This document shows, piece by piece, positions 32,537-42,400 of a stretch of DNA of 64,000 bases. Each line of letters starts with the position of its first letter. Position 1 is the stretch's first letter. This stretch comes from Sporosarcina sp. NCCP-2716 (GTDB lineage: Bacteria > Bacillota > Bacilli > Bacillales_A > Planococcaceae). Location of the stretch: contig NZ_BRCF01000007.1 in NCBI RefSeq assembly GCF_023707985.1, positions 62,001 to 126,000 of the forward strand, written 5' to 3'. The notes under the pieces were generated by a model, which saw only the letters and a list, made by a program, of their open reading frames with translations, had not been told where the DNA came from and did not search any database. The translations under genes were made by a program, and so were the position numbers.

Positions 32537-32895
32537 TCCGCCCGCCTGCATGGGTACTTGAAAACGGCAACTACAAGACCCTTCTTTTCACCGGACTTTC
32601 TTTGGGTCAATAAGTAAAACCGGACAACTTACTTTAACTTAACGTTAATTCATAATTAGTTGACAGGACGGAAAAGTTCAACGCTCAAGCGTCAAAGCTG
32701 TAAAACTCAAGCGTTAAAGCTCTTATCCTTCAAAGCTCAACGATTAACGATTACGGCTCTTTCAAATCTTGGACATCCAGTTACGGGATTCTTGTGCGGC
32801 CCGCCGTGTCCTGCCAAGCTGAGTATGCCGTGCAGCCAGAAAAACCGTTGGGGACTCTGTTCCTCATCGGTTTTTTGCGTCCCCATTTTTCTAAG
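32537..32895. other. Intergenic region with a terminator but no gene
   Basis: No open frame with a ribosome binding site was found. An AT-rich stretch near 32610-32665 and a run of short CAAAGCTC/CAAGCG-like repeats at about 32680-32745 look like decayed sequence. Confidence 0.4.
32840..32876. terminator. Terminator-like hairpin
   Basis: AAAAACCG / CGGTTTTT stem (32840-32847 with 32868-32875) with A and T tracts on both sides. It is suitable for ending the Nudix gene on the minus strand. Confidence 0.6.
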
Positions 32896-32964
32896 GGTAC
32901 CTGTGCGCCACACAAGTCAGACACAATTCCGAATTGTGTTCAAGTTGTTTGATGCACAGGCACC
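32896..32964 (+). repeat. 69-bp palindromic element, copy 5
   Basis: Left end GGTACCTGTGCGCCACACAA, right end TTGTTTGATGCACAGGCACC. It ends 7 bases from the stop codon of the Nudix gene. Confidence 0.92.
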
Positions 32965-32971
32965 GGTTATC

Positions 32972-33889
32972 CTATTTCCACCGGTCCTGCACCCATGCCG
33001 GGTTATAGCGGTACAACTTCGACGGCCGGTATGCGCCTGTCCGGATTTCCTTCCCTGTATCGATCACCATCTCTTCTGCATAGCGGCGAAACTGGACTTT
33101 GTTCAAACGCCTGCCGAGGATCACTTCATACACTTGCTGAAGGTCCGGCAGCGTGAATTCGTCTTCGACAAGATTGAAGGCGATATTCGTGTAGTTGACC
33201 TTGCCGCGCAGCCGCTCGAGCGAATAGAGGATGATCTCCGCGTGATCGAAGGCGAGTCCGTCCTGCCGGGTGACGGTCAGCGACGTCTGTGTATTGGCAC
33301 CTTCCGTCACAGTCGTCCGCTCGACTGCTGCCGTGACGGTGATATCGTCTGATGTCAGCAGCAATTCGATCTGTTCTATCCGCTTTGCAGCTCCTCCTAT
33401 CACCTCATCGCGCACATCTAATATCGTATCCCGGACGGTGAACCATTTGACGTCGTCCGCATCATCCCCCGCCTGCAGGGGCGGCAGTTTACTCTGGTCA
33501 ACGAGAGCCAAATAGCTGACGCTGACAATCCGCATGCGCGGGTCGCGATCCACGGCGCTCCAAGTGTACAGCTGTTCCGCATACACCCCCACGACGCCTG
33601 TCTCTTCTTTCAACTCCCGCCGGACTGCAGTGTCCAAGTCCTCGTCAATTCCCATGAAGCCGCCGGCAAGCGCCCAATGACCTTTATATGGATGCCCCCC
33701 TCGGCGGATCAGCAGGATTTGCAACTCCTTTTCCGGCTTTTTCCGTTTGTCGTTCCCCTGTTCCGTCGCGACGGTGAAAATGGCCATATCCGTCGTGATT
33801 GACGGCTTCTCATACCGGTCCTTTTCCGTCCGCCGGTACTGTTCGATGAATTCTTGTTCATCGAGATTTTGCAATTGGTGTTCGTCCAT
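32972..33889 (-). CDS. Nudix hydrolase with winged-helix C-terminus (NrtR-like)
   Basis: This 305-residue protein has a Nudix domain at about 40-180 with an intact Nudix box (GFMGIDEDLDTAVRRELKEETGV), so it is probably catalytically active. The C-terminal domain (EDEFTLPDLQQVYEVILGRRLNKVQFRRYAEEMV) is the winged helix found in NrtR, the Nudix-based regulator of NAD metabolism, and in ADP-ribose pyrophosphatase relatives. It lies directly downstream of pnuC and nadR, which supports a role in NAD metabolism, either as ADP-ribose hydrolase, as regulator or both. GGAGCAGGAGGCA precedes the ATG. Confidence 0.85.
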   Translation of the reverse strand: MDEHQLQNLDEQEFIEQYRRTEKDRYEKPSITTDMAIFTVATEQGNDKRKKPEKELQILLIRRGGHPYKGHWALAGGFMGIDEDLDTAVRRELKEETGVVGVYAEQLYTWSAVDRDPRMRIVSVSYLALVDQSKLPPLQAGDDADDVKWFTVRDTILDVRDEVIGGAAKRIEQIELLLTSDDITVTAAVERTTVTEGANTQTSLTVTRQDGLAFDHAEIILYSLERLRGKVNYTNIAFNLVEDEFTLPDLQQVYEVILGRRLNKVQFRRYAEEMVIDTGKEIRTGAYRPSKLYRYNPAWVQDRWK

Positions 33890-33975
33890 TGCCTCCTGCT
33901 CCTTTCGAACGGTTGACTTAGCCGCATTTTACCCGTAACAGGCGGTGAAGACAAGTTATGCACCAAGCGCTGCTG

Positions 33976-35007
33976 TCAGTGAGCAATAAGCTTTGTGATC
34001 TCCTCGATCGCAAGGTCCAGCCGTTCTTCATAGTCACCGCTTATGCAGACGTATGGAATTCCCCGCTCGTCGAACATCCGCTTCAGCAGACGGTTTGTCT
34101 CCTGCCGCACTGCAGGTTCGCTGAACGTCCTGAACCCATCCGCCACCCACTCCACGTCAGGCTCCAAATACAAGTACAGATCATAGTTCTGCGAACGGAT
34201 GGCCCCTTCGATGAAATCCAAGTCCCGCCCGAAGTACATCTTCGCGTAATACTGGGAGACAACCGCCTCACTGTCGATGAACAGCAGCTTATTCGCTTTC
34301 TTCAGTTTCCGGAATTCCATATGTTTGTGGCCGTACACGATTTCCTGATAATGCTCCTCCGTCAGCAGTGAGCTGCCGTCCCCGATCTCCTCGCTGACCG
34401 TGCGCCCGTATTCCTCGACGTACTCCGTACCGAACAGCTGTGCCAGATTCCGAACCAATGTCGACTTCCCGCACGATTCCACGCCGACAACCGCAATCCG
34501 CTTTGTAAAATACGGTTTCGCTGCCTCCGGAATCATATCCCAATTCGCAAACACCCCTTCGTTGCGGATTTTCGTCGCGCTGATCGGAAATATCGCCCGT
34601 GCCTCATCGATGACGACATGCCGGACGTCGTCTCCGTAAATCTGCCTGAACCACGAATCATACGCCTGCTCAGAACTGAAGATATGCGTGATCGGTTCCG
34701 GTATCGCCTCGATCATCCGGCGCCCCCCTTCAAGCCACATATGCGTTTCATCCACCCACGGCGGGTCCTCCACCGCAATGACCTTCACATTCGGCATTCC
34801 CTTCACACTCGTCATGATCCATTGCTGCCGTCGGCGGTAATCGATATATGCAAGACCCGCCTCCTCGCACAGCCTGCGGTCACGGGCTTCGTCGTAACTG
34901 ACAACGACGTAAAGTATGTCTACCTGAGCTGCCGCTTTTGTGATCGCATATAAATGCCCCTTATGGAACGGAATGAACTTGCCTCCGTAATGTCCGACTG
35001 TCTTCAT
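33976..35007 (-). CDS. nadR: Bifunctional NadR: NMN adenylyltransferase and nicotinamide riboside kinase
   Basis: ATG at 35007 overlaps the pnuC stop as ATGA, so I take this start rather than the longer frame. The 343-residue protein has an N-terminal nucleotidyltransferase domain (GHYGGKFIPFHKGHLYAI, then FPISATKIRNEGVFANW). Its C-terminal kinase domain has a P-loop (VVGVESCGKSTLVRNL, about 170-185) and the EYGR and DSEAVVSQYY segments. There is no N-terminal DNA-binding domain, unlike enterobacterial NadR. It phosphorylates imported nicotinamide riboside and adenylates the product to NAD. Confidence 0.92.
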   Translation of the reverse strand: MKTVGHYGGKFIPFHKGHLYAITKAAAQVDILYVVVSYDEARDRRLCEEAGLAYIDYRRRQQWIMTSVKGMPNVKVIAVEDPPWVDETHMWLEGGRRMIEAIPEPITHIFSSEQAYDSWFRQIYGDDVRHVVIDEARAIFPISATKIRNEGVFANWDMIPEAAKPYFTKRIAVVGVESCGKSTLVRNLAQLFGTEYVEEYGRTVSEEIGDGSSLLTEEHYQEIVYGHKHMEFRKLKKANKLLFIDSEAVVSQYYAKMYFGRDLDFIEGAIRSQNYDLYLYLEPDVEWVADGFRTFSEPAVRQETNRLLKRMFDERGIPYVCISGDYEERLDLAIEEITKLIAH

Positions 35008-35729
35008 GATACCCGTCCCCCTTCCGCTTTTTGCACTTTCGACAGCATGACCCAATTCACATACCCATAGATCGAGTTCACGAGGAATGCTGTCCACATG
35101 ATGACCATGTTCCAGTCATTACCGCCCGTCTGTATCAACGTCACGAGCCATAATGTAATCGTCAGGACATTGACTAAAATCCAAATGACCCACTGCTCTG
35201 CATAGCGCTGGACCATCAGAATCTGAGCGATGACGGACAGGACAACGGCCATACTGTCGATCCGGACTTGCTGGGCGGACAGCCATGTCAGCAGCTCCGC
35301 ATAGATCAGCGCCCCGGCGATGAAGGAACCGATGACGACCGCCCACCCTTTTGGAGTCAGCCGTTTGACATACACGTCTTCCCCGTGTTCGGATTCTTCC
35401 TTTTTCTTTGAATGACGCATCCATAACCAAATCCCGATGAATTGTGTTGGGAAGTAAAACAGCCAGTTCAGCATGGACTCTCCATACAATCCATACCCGT
35501 AGGCGATGAACCCATAAGTTGCCGTCTGAACAATTCCAAACAGATAGTTGGAAACCTTCCCCTTCGCTACCAACACGACGCACAGCATGCCCGCAATCGA
35601 ACTTACCAGTCCGAGCAATGTATCCTCGAACGCGAAATACAAATAGACGGTGATCCCCGTAAATAGCGTAATCCACACCTTTTCAAACACCGACCACTGT
35701 GACAAGTACCCCTTCAACCGCTCGTTCAT
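35004..35729 (-). CDS. pnuC: Nicotinamide riboside transporter PnuC
   Basis: ATG at 35729 has AAGGGAG eight bases before it. A GTG three codons earlier is the alternative. The roughly 241-residue protein has seven or eight membrane helices. It has the PnuC landmarks NYLFGIVQTATYGFIAYGYGLYGE, FYFPTQFIGIWLW and the C-terminal WTAFLVNSIYGYVNW with the substrate-binding Asn and Trp residues. It takes up nicotinamide riboside by facilitated diffusion, trapped by the NadR kinase encoded next. It is the first gene of pnuC-nadR-Nudix, with a palindromic site in the promoter region. Confidence 0.93.
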   Translation of the reverse strand: MNERLKGYLSQWSVFEKVWITLFTGITVYLYFAFEDTLLGLVSSIAGMLCVVLVAKGKVSNYLFGIVQTATYGFIAYGYGLYGESMLNWLFYFPTQFIGIWLWMRHSKKKEESEHGEDVYVKRLTPKGWAVVIGSFIAGALIYAELLTWLSAQQVRIDSMAVVLSVIAQILMVQRYAEQWVIWILVNVLTITLWLVTLIQTGGNDWNMVIMWTAFLVNSIYGYVNWVMLSKVQKAEGGRVS

Positions 35730-35760
35730 CCCGCTCACTCCCTTTACTTAGTTTTTATTT

Positions 35761-35795
35761 GTTACTAACTATACTACATAGTATATTATTGTAAC
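35761..35795 (-). promoter_or_regulatory. Candidate operator upstream of pnuC
   Basis: ATACTA-CA-TAGTAT is a perfect inverted repeat (35771-35784) inside wider GTTAC / GTAAC arms (35761-35765 with 35791-35795), about 30-65 bases ahead of the pnuC start. It could be the site for the Nudix/NrtR-like protein of the same operon. Confidence 0.45.
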
Positions 35796-35829
35796 TATGA
35801 TATGTCAACACGATACTTAAGTTTTTTGC

Positions 35830-35898
35830 AGTACCTGTGCGTCACACAACTCAGACACTATTCTGAATTGCACCGAAGTTGTGTGACGCACAGGTACC
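35830..35898 (+). repeat. 69-bp palindromic element, copy 6
   Basis: Left end AGTACCTGTGCGTCACACAA (first base changed), right end TTGTGTGACGCACAGGTACC. It lies between the divergent pnuC and TetR-type genes. Confidence 0.92.
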
Positions 35899-35914
35899 GA
35901 ACTTCCGATTCAGG

Positions 35915-35967
35915 TTGACAGCGGGGGGCTGCTGCATTATTTTATATATAGACCAATCGTTATAATT
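35915..35967 (+). promoter_or_regulatory. Promoter and LmrA-like operator of the TetR gene
   Basis: -35 TTGACA, 17 bases, -10 TATTTT, overlapped at its downstream side by TATAGACCAATCGTTATAAT (near 35946-35966). This resembles the LmrA/YxaF boxes of Bacillus subtilis (AWAGACCRGTCACTATAWT). Confidence 0.65.
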
Positions 35968-35983
35968 TGGAGGTGAGGAATGA

Positions 35984-36562
35984 ATGAGTAAAGTTCAATC
36001 ACGGGAAAAGATGCTGGAGGCGGCAACGCGGCTGTTCCATTTGAAAGGCTACCATGCTACGGGGGTCAATCAGATCCTGCAGGAGAGCGGCGCACCGAAA
36101 GGATCGCTGTACTACCACTTTCCAGGCGGGAAGGAACAGCTTGCAGCAGAAGCCATCCAACTGTCCGGCCAGCTCATTGCGGGCGATATCCGCGTCCACT
36201 TGGACAAGTACGAAGATGCTGTACAAGCATTCCAGCAGCTTATCCAATTCATCGCAGGGCAATTCGAACGGATCGACGGACTCCTCGAGCTTCCTACGGT
36301 TCCGCTCGGTTTACTGGCAGCGGAAACAGCCCAAGTGAACGAACACCTGCGGCAGACGTGCGAGGAGACGTTCGGCATGTGGGAGTCCCTGTATATCGGC
36401 AAGCTGCTCCAATGCGGCTATTCCGATGAGCGGGCCCGCGTGATCAGCACATCGATGATCGCTCTCATCGAAGGCAGCGTCACCCTCAGTCTGACGCGGA
36501 ACACGAACGGGCCACTCCTGCAGATCCGCGAACTGATCCCCGCCCTCCTTTCGATGAAGTGA
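35984..36562 (+). CDS. TetR-family repressor (LmrA/YxaF-like)
   Basis: The 192-residue protein has an N-terminal TetR helix-turn-helix (REKMLEAATRLFHLKGYHATGVNQILQESGAPKGSLYYHFPGGKEQL). A ligand-binding helical domain follows, with the FERIDGLLELPTVPLGLLA segment typical of the LmrA/QacR-related group. TTGGAGGTGAGGAATG precedes the start. LmrA-type boxes lie before this gene and before the following efflux gene, so it should repress both and respond to a drug or flavonoid-like ligand. A small terminator-like hairpin overlaps its stop. Confidence 0.9.
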   Translation: MSKVQSREKMLEAATRLFHLKGYHATGVNQILQESGAPKGSLYYHFPGGKEQLAAEAIQLSGQLIAGDIRVHLDKYEDAVQAFQQLIQFIAGQFERIDGLLELPTVPLGLLAAETAQVNEHLRQTCEETFGMWESLYIGKLLQCGYSDERARVISTSMIALIEGSVTLSLTRNTNGPLLQIRELIPALLSMK

Positions 36563-36580
36563 TGGCCTCACTTCTTTTTA
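36556..36580 (+). terminator. Small hairpin at the end of the TetR gene
   Basis: GAAGTGA / TCACTTC (36556-36562 with 36568-36574) followed by five T. It may partly separate regulator and efflux gene transcription. Confidence 0.55.
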
Positions 36581-36598
36581 TATAGACTGGTCAATCAT
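36579..36598 (+). promoter_or_regulatory. Second LmrA-like box, before the efflux gene
   Basis: TATATAGACTGGTCAATCAT matches the same ATAGAC-N-RGTCA pattern as the site upstream of the TetR gene. It lies about 20 bases before the efflux gene start. Confidence 0.6.
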
Positions 36599-36618
36599 GC
36601 AATCCGGAAAGGAAGTTC

Positions 36619-38031
36619 GTGTTGTCGTCCTTACAAATCGTAGAAGTCCGCAAGCCGAAAGCTATGGCTTTCGCTTTCATGTTCGGTGCGTTCATCGGGC
36701 TGTTCAGTGAAACAGCCCTGAATATGGCCCTTACTAATATTATGAGTGACTTTTCCATCACGTCGGCGACCGCACAGTGGCTCACAACAGGCTACTTGCT
36801 GACGCTCGGAATCCTGGTCCCTGTGTCATCCCTGCTCATCCAATGGTTCTCGACGAAGCAATTGCTCGCGGCCTCCCTCGCGTTTTCAATCGCCGGAACG
36901 ATCCTTGCTGCGCTCGCTCCTGCCTTTCCTGTGCTGCTCATCGGGCGGCTCGTGCAGGCAGTCGGAACAGGCATACTGCTGCCGCTGATGATGAATGTCA
37001 TGCTGCTGATCTTCCCGATCCACAAACGCGGAGCGGTGATGGGCGTCATGGGACTCGTCATTACGACCGCCCCTGCCGTCGGTCCCGCTTTGTCAGGGCT
37101 GATCGTCGATACGCTCGGATGGCCGTTCATCTTCTGGATCAGCCTGCTGTTCTATGTCGTGCTCGTCTTCTTCGGGATGAAGCAAGTCGATAACGTATCG
37201 GTCATCACGAAACCTGCCATCGACATCTTGTCGGTGGTGCTGTCGACACTCGGATTCGGCGGCGTGATCTACAGCTTCAGCACACTCGCTGAAAAGTCGA
37301 TTGCGTCTCCCCACGTGTTCATCCCCCTGCTGGTCGGGATCATTTCACTCGTGCTGTTCGTCAGCCGGCAGCTCAAGATGGATAAACCGATGATCAACTT
37401 GCAGGTGTTCACGTATCCGATGTTCACATTGGGCGCGATCCTGCTGCTCATTGGCATGTTCCTGATTCTGTCCACTGCGATCCTGCTGCCGATGTATTTG
37501 AAAACCTCTCTCTTGCTGAGTGCAGGGATGGCGGGACTGGTCCTGCTGCCGGGCAGCGCGATGAACGCCGTCCTGTCACCGGTCATCGGCAAACTGTTCG
37601 ACCGTTTCGGCGCGAGGATGTTTTTACCGCTCGGTTTCTTTTTGGCATCCGTTTCCTGCATCCTGTTCGCCTTCATCCTTTCTGCGGAGACACCGGTATG
37701 GCAGATTGTGCTGGCCTTCCTCATCCTGTTCATCGGCATTTCGATGATCATCATGCCTGCGCAGACAAACGGGCTGAACCAGCTGCCGCGTGAACTGTAC
37801 GGAGACGGGACCGCTGTGATGAATACACTTCAGCAAATGGCCGGAGCCACCGGAACAGCGCTTGCCATCACGCTGCTGTTGAGCGGCCAGCAAGCCCTGC
37901 TCGCACAATCGCCGGATGCGTCAGTCGCTGAATCGCTCGCAGTCGGCACGAAACACGCATTCATCTTCATCGCCGTGTTCGCCAGCTGCGGCTTCATCGC
38001 CTCCCTTTTCGTCAAGCGCGTACGTGTCTAA
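36619..38031 (+). CDS. MFS drug exporter, DHA2 family (LmrB/EmrB-like)
   Basis: This 470-residue transporter has fourteen membrane segments. The motif-C region GIVxTTAPAVGPALSGLIVD-like (GLVITTAPAVGPALSGLI) is near 155-175. The loop motif is present, and the typical MSDFSITSATAQWLTTGYLLTLGILVP opening marks DHA2 proton/drug antiporters. GTG at 36619 (AAAGGAAG upstream) or TTG at 36622 is the start. It forms a regulator-exporter unit with the TetR gene, as LmrA-LmrB in Bacillus subtilis, where it gives resistance to lincomycin and puromycin. The drug range here is unknown. Confidence 0.9.
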   Translation: MLSSLQIVEVRKPKAMAFAFMFGAFIGLFSETALNMALTNIMSDFSITSATAQWLTTGYLLTLGILVPVSSLLIQWFSTKQLLAASLAFSIAGTILAALAPAFPVLLIGRLVQAVGTGILLPLMMNVMLLIFPIHKRGAVMGVMGLVITTAPAVGPALSGLIVDTLGWPFIFWISLLFYVVLVFFGMKQVDNVSVITKPAIDILSVVLSTLGFGGVIYSFSTLAEKSIASPHVFIPLLVGIISLVLFVSRQLKMDKPMINLQVFTYPMFTLGAILLLIGMFLILSTAILLPMYLKTSLLLSAGMAGLVLLPGSAMNAVLSPVIGKLFDRFGARMFLPLGFFLASVSCILFAFILSAETPVWQIVLAFLILFIGISMIIMPAQTNGLNQLPRELYGDGTAVMNTLQQMAGATGTALAITLLLSGQQALLAQSPDASVAESLAVGTKHAFIFIAVFASCGFIASLFVKRVRV

Positions 38032-38035
38032 CTGC

Positions 38036-38083
38036 AAAAGCCCGGCTGCATCGGAATTAAATCCGCTGCAGTCGGGCTTTCTT
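38036..38083. terminator. Terminator after the efflux gene
   Basis: A 14-bp stem AAAGCCCGGCTGCA / TGCAGTCGGGCTTT (38037-38050 with 38067-38080, one G-T pair) has A/T tracts on both sides. Confidence 0.88.
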
Positions 38084-38095
38084 ATCTAACTTGAT

Positions 38096-38164
38096 GGTAC
38101 CTGTGCGCCACACGATTCAGAAACAACTCTGAATTGTGTTCGAATTGTGTGATGCACAGGCACC
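38096..38164 (+). repeat. 69-bp palindromic element, copy 7
   Basis: Left end GGTACCTGTGCGCCACACGA, right end TTGTGTGATGCACAGGCACC. It lies 11 bases from the jetD stop codon, at the downstream border of the Wadjet operon. Confidence 0.92.
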
Positions 38165-38175
38165 AGTTATTCAGT

Positions 38176-39453
38176 TCAGTTCTCACGGATATCAGCGGTC
38201 AGCTGGTCGATCAGGCCTTCCTGGTAGCCGGCTTTTTGGTACTTCTGCATAGCGGCAGCAGCTTCCGCAAGTCCGGCGTCGTGCACGAGGCCGAGCTGCG
38301 GCAGCCTGGCTGTGATGTCTTCGTCTGACATCGTCGCAGCATACGACTCCGCGTCCATCCGCCAGAAGACGAGCTGGTCCCGGTATCTCGTTTTCAGCCG
38401 CTGTGCCATCACGAGCCCTTCCGGATCCAAGTCTCCTGAATAATAGAGGATGCTCCCGCCGGCCGCAAGCAAGTCGAGCAATACCCAGCCTGACGTCCGG
38501 ATCTGGCCGTGCGTGCAGATGACCGGCGCATCCGGACAACTGTCGCACAGCGTGGAACAGACACTCGAGTTCTCCACAATCCAGACGCGGCGGCCATGCG
38601 CCGGCCGTGCCGCAGTAACCTTGACCACTTCCTTGAAGGGCACGTTCATCACTGTCTGCGTCTCCACTGCCGCCTGCCACACCGGATGGACGCCTTGATC
38701 ATTGTCCGCCAGCAGCCCTTGGCAGGTGATGAAACTCCACAGGTCGTCCCGCAGCAGTCCGTATTCACTGAACAGCTCATTTAGCGCTTCCGATCCTCGG
38801 GGCGGAGGATCTTCGGTCAGCCCCCTCCTCACCTGGTCGGCATACAGGCAGTGGACGAGCAGCCTGCCCGCCGTCTGCTGAGGATCAAAACTGTGCGGAT
38901 TGCCGGTGATCCGCTGGGCGAACAGCGGGATCCGGACGTACTCCCCCGGTTCAGGAAGCGCGAGAAATGCCCGGCCCACTTGCGTACACGCTTCCGCCAG
39001 TTCCTTCTCCCTCTGCCGGTACAGTGACCAGATCCAGCGGGTGTCGGGTGATTTCGAACCGAGACGCGCCCACCAAAAGTCCAGCTCCGGGAATTCCTCC
39101 TGCATGGAAAGGAGGAAGGCTTGCTCCGCCTCGACTCCCTGCTCTGCCGCTTCCTTTTTCGTCACGAGCGTCTCGCCCAATATGTCTTCCATCAGCGACA
39201 GGAGAGGGATGCCGGCGAATACCGTACCATCGAGCCCCTTTTCAAACGCGCGCAGCGGCAGCCGGTTTTTCGACCGCAATTGGTCCCGCGTCTCCCCGAT
39301 CAGCCCGGCGATCGCATCCAATTCCCCGTCAGTGAAACCGGTCAGCGCCACGGTACCCTTCACACTGCCGAATGACTCATACTTTCCTTTGAACAATGTA
39401 AACAGCTTGACGATCCCCGGCTCGTTCCGCAGCTCATCAATGCGCGATTTCAT
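38176..39453 (-). CDS. jetD: Wadjet type II nuclease subunit JetD (TIGR02679)
   Basis: The 425-residue protein has an N-terminal arm domain and a C-terminal Toprim-like domain (DUF2399), where the catalytic acidic residues are visible as WIVENSSVCSTL (Glu) and YYSGDLDPEGLVMAQRL (DxD). This is the topoisomerase VI A-like nuclease subunit of Wadjet, which cuts closed circular DNA after loop extrusion by the SMC-like complex. Its start overlaps the end of jetC by 17 bp. It is the last gene of jetABCD. The size and domain set are complete. Family names are from memory of the TIGR series. Confidence 0.9.
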   Translation of the reverse strand: MKSRIDELRNEPGIVKLFTLFKGKYESFGSVKGTVALTGFTDGELDAIAGLIGETRDQLRSKNRLPLRAFEKGLDGTVFAGIPLLSLMEDILGETLVTKKEAAEQGVEAEQAFLLSMQEEFPELDFWWARLGSKSPDTRWIWSLYRQREKELAEACTQVGRAFLALPEPGEYVRIPLFAQRITGNPHSFDPQQTAGRLLVHCLYADQVRRGLTEDPPPRGSEALNELFSEYGLLRDDLWSFITCQGLLADNDQGVHPVWQAAVETQTVMNVPFKEVVKVTAARPAHGRRVWIVENSSVCSTLCDSCPDAPVICTHGQIRTSGWVLLDLLAAGGSILYYSGDLDPEGLVMAQRLKTRYRDQLVFWRMDAESYAATMSDEDITARLPQLGLVHDAGLAEAAAAMQKYQKAGYQEGLIDQLTADIREN

Positions 39454-42400
39454 CGGCTCTCACGTCACTTTCCGCGTTATCATCCGTTATTTCATCCGAA
39501 TCACCGTCCTTCACTTCGGTCCGCGTCCTGCCGTCCCACAAATAACGCATGACGGTGACGAAGCTCGCGTTTTTCGGACGGATCAATTCACAGATCGCGA
39601 GGTTCGAAATCGTATCATAATCCCCCCAGAGCGCCTGGGAATTCATAATATAGTCGAATCCGAGCTGTTCCACCACTTCGAACATGTCACGGATGTTCTG
39701 CTCGTCGACTCCGGCGAACGCCTCGTCCAGCGTGATGATGAACGGCGCCATCTCCCCGGCTTCCTTATAGCGCGAATACGCCGCAGTGAAGAGCGGGATG
39801 TACATCGCCATCGCTTTTTCCCCGCCGCTGAAGCGGAAGAAGGCATTGTTGGTCAATTCCCGTTTCGGTTCGTTCGTCCGGGTATACGACAGTACGAACG
39901 TGAACCATTTGCGGTAATCCAGCACTTCCTGCAGCACTTGCTGCAATGTGGACCCTTCGCTGCGCAGCTGGATGAGTTCCTTTGCGCGCGTGATACGGGA
40001 CTGGAAGTGGCGGGTGATCCGGTTCAGGTCCTCTTCACTCAGGAACTTGCTGTTGCGCTGCAGAAGCTGGACGAGGTCTTTCGTATCCAGCTCGTCTTCC
40101 GACTCAGCAGTCAGCGGTTTCCACGTGATCGAGAAGGTCAGCCCCGACGAATTGTCGCGGTTCTTCATGATCTGATCCATTTCCTTCACCCACTTTTCGG
40201 CCCGCTGGATCCGGTGGCGCAGAATGATGCCGACATGGTTGACGATGATGTCCTCGTACAGCTGGCGGTCCTGTTCGTCGAGCCAGCTTTTCTGGTTCGC
40301 CAGTTCGTCCACGAGCGAATCGAGGACGACATACGGGCTCACCCGCTGGCCGCGGTACTCCATGTGGATGATCCGTCGCGTCCGCAATTGCCGCCATTCA
40401 TCCAGGAACGGTCCGTAGTAATCGCCCCAGTCCTCGGCAAACCAGTCGGGCACAGGCGTCTCCTCCGCCGATTCGAACATCCGATATTCCGTCAAATCGG
40501 ACTGTTCGTTCACAAACGCCTTCGTCAGCTGTTCCTGGAGCTTGGAACGGTCATATTTGCTCAGCAGCGGTTCATATTGCGCGTAGAGGACGACAGGTTC
40601 CATCTCTCCGACTTCCACAAAGTTACGCGCCGCTTCCCTGCTGACCGCATCCTGCCATTCTTCCGACATCCGCAGCCAGAACTGACGGCTCTTTTCGGCC
40701 TCCGCCAGCTTGGCCTGCACTGTCTTTTTCGCTTCGGAACGGGCCGGCAGTTCCTTCAAGATCGTTCGGAGGCGGTCTTCCGCTTCCGCGAGAAGGAGCT
40801 GGACTTCCCGGATCCTGGCCCGGATTTCGTCGACCCCTTTCAGCTTCAGCTGCCGGTCGATCGATTCGATGGCAGCGGCGGCTTTCCCGATTTCAGATGT
40901 CCGGCTGTTCTCTTCGCCCTTCACTTCATCGAGTTCCTCTTCCTTCTCCCGGATCCGCTGCTGAGTCGTCTGCATGTTCTTCTGCAAATGGAAGCACTCC
41001 CGTGTCGTCTCCTTCAGGTCCGACAAAAACCGGCTATAGCTCCCGGCGGCTTTGACGGCTTCCGTAAGCGATTCCGCCGTCAGTCCGATGTTAAGGCCTT
41101 CCGATTTCCGGCGCAGCACCCGCTCCGCCTCCTGCAGCTGACGATGGACGTCCTTCCGTTTCGCGTCGGTTCGGTTCAGCTGTTCCTGTTGAGCCGCGAG
41201 ATCCCGCACCATTTCCCGGATTTCCGCGTCGATGTCAGCGAGCGCCTTGTCCGAAGGTATCGAGGCCTTCCACTCCTGCACACGGAGCTGTTCGTCCCGC
41301 CAGTTCAGCAGGCTGTCTTCAATCGCATCGGCTTCTTGCTTCAGCTCTCCGGCGATTCGACCCCATTCTTCGATCTTCTCCTGCTGGAAACGCTTCCTGG
41401 ATGTCCTGCCGATGAACTTCGAAGGGCCTTCCTCCGGCGCATGGCCGATCAGGCCGCCGACTGCGTAGGAGCCGTCCTCATCGATCTGCAGGCCTCCGCC
41501 TGCCTGTTCGAGTGGAATGCTCCGCAGCACTTCGTCGATGAAGGCCGCTGAAATCCCGCTGTCTTCCGCGATATCCGGGCGCAGATAATCCGCCAGCGTA
41601 TGACCGAGAAGCTGCGGTTCAGGGCGGAACAAACGGTCATGGACAGGCTGGACACTGCCATCTTCCGTCAGCAGGCAGTCCAGCAGTCCCGTATGCTGCA
41701 GGGCCGCTTCCACACGGGATTTCTGTTCATCCGACAGACCCTCCCTGAATTCGACCGCTGCGTATAAAGGAATGTAGGCAGTGCCTTGCCGCTCGAGACG
41801 CTGGCGGAATTCCTCTGTATCGGCTGGCCTGTCAGGTTGCGGCATCGTCATGGTCCGCCACCGTTGCTGCTCGGCGGCTGCCTGCGCCAGTTCAGCCTGT
41901 TTTGCGGCCAGTTCCCTCTTCGCGAATTCTTCATTGGACTTCACGAAACTCGCATAATCGTTCAGGGAATCCATCAGCTGTTCCCGCACTTCTTCGTACC
42001 GGTGGTCGTCATACAGTCCGCTGAGTGCACGCAGGACCGCCTGCTGCCGGCTGTCAGAAAAGACGAGATTCGGGTGGGATTCCATCCAGCGGAACACGTC
42101 ATCGGTCAGCGTCTGCTGCTGTTCGGTGAACCAGTTCTCGAGATCACGGAGACTCCCCCGTGTCTTGTCGACTTTCTGCAGCTGTTCCGAGGACAGCTGC
42201 TGCAGTTCATCATGTTCCGTCATCAGCCGGTCTTTCTGTTCAGCGACCGCCTTCATCTCAAGCAGAAGCTCTTCATGTGCCCTCGCTTCTTTCTGCCACA
42301 CCGCAAATTCGAATCCATAGCCGTCATGGCGTTTGAAATCGCCTTCGTTCACTGAGTGCTGGTGGAATGACGCCTCTTCTGCGTCAACTGCCAGCTCCTC

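Noticed and set aside
38900..41551. 883-codon open frame on the + strand across jetD and jetC
   Set aside because: It is antisense to two clear Wadjet genes, has no ribosome binding site, and its composition is that of a codon-bias shadow.
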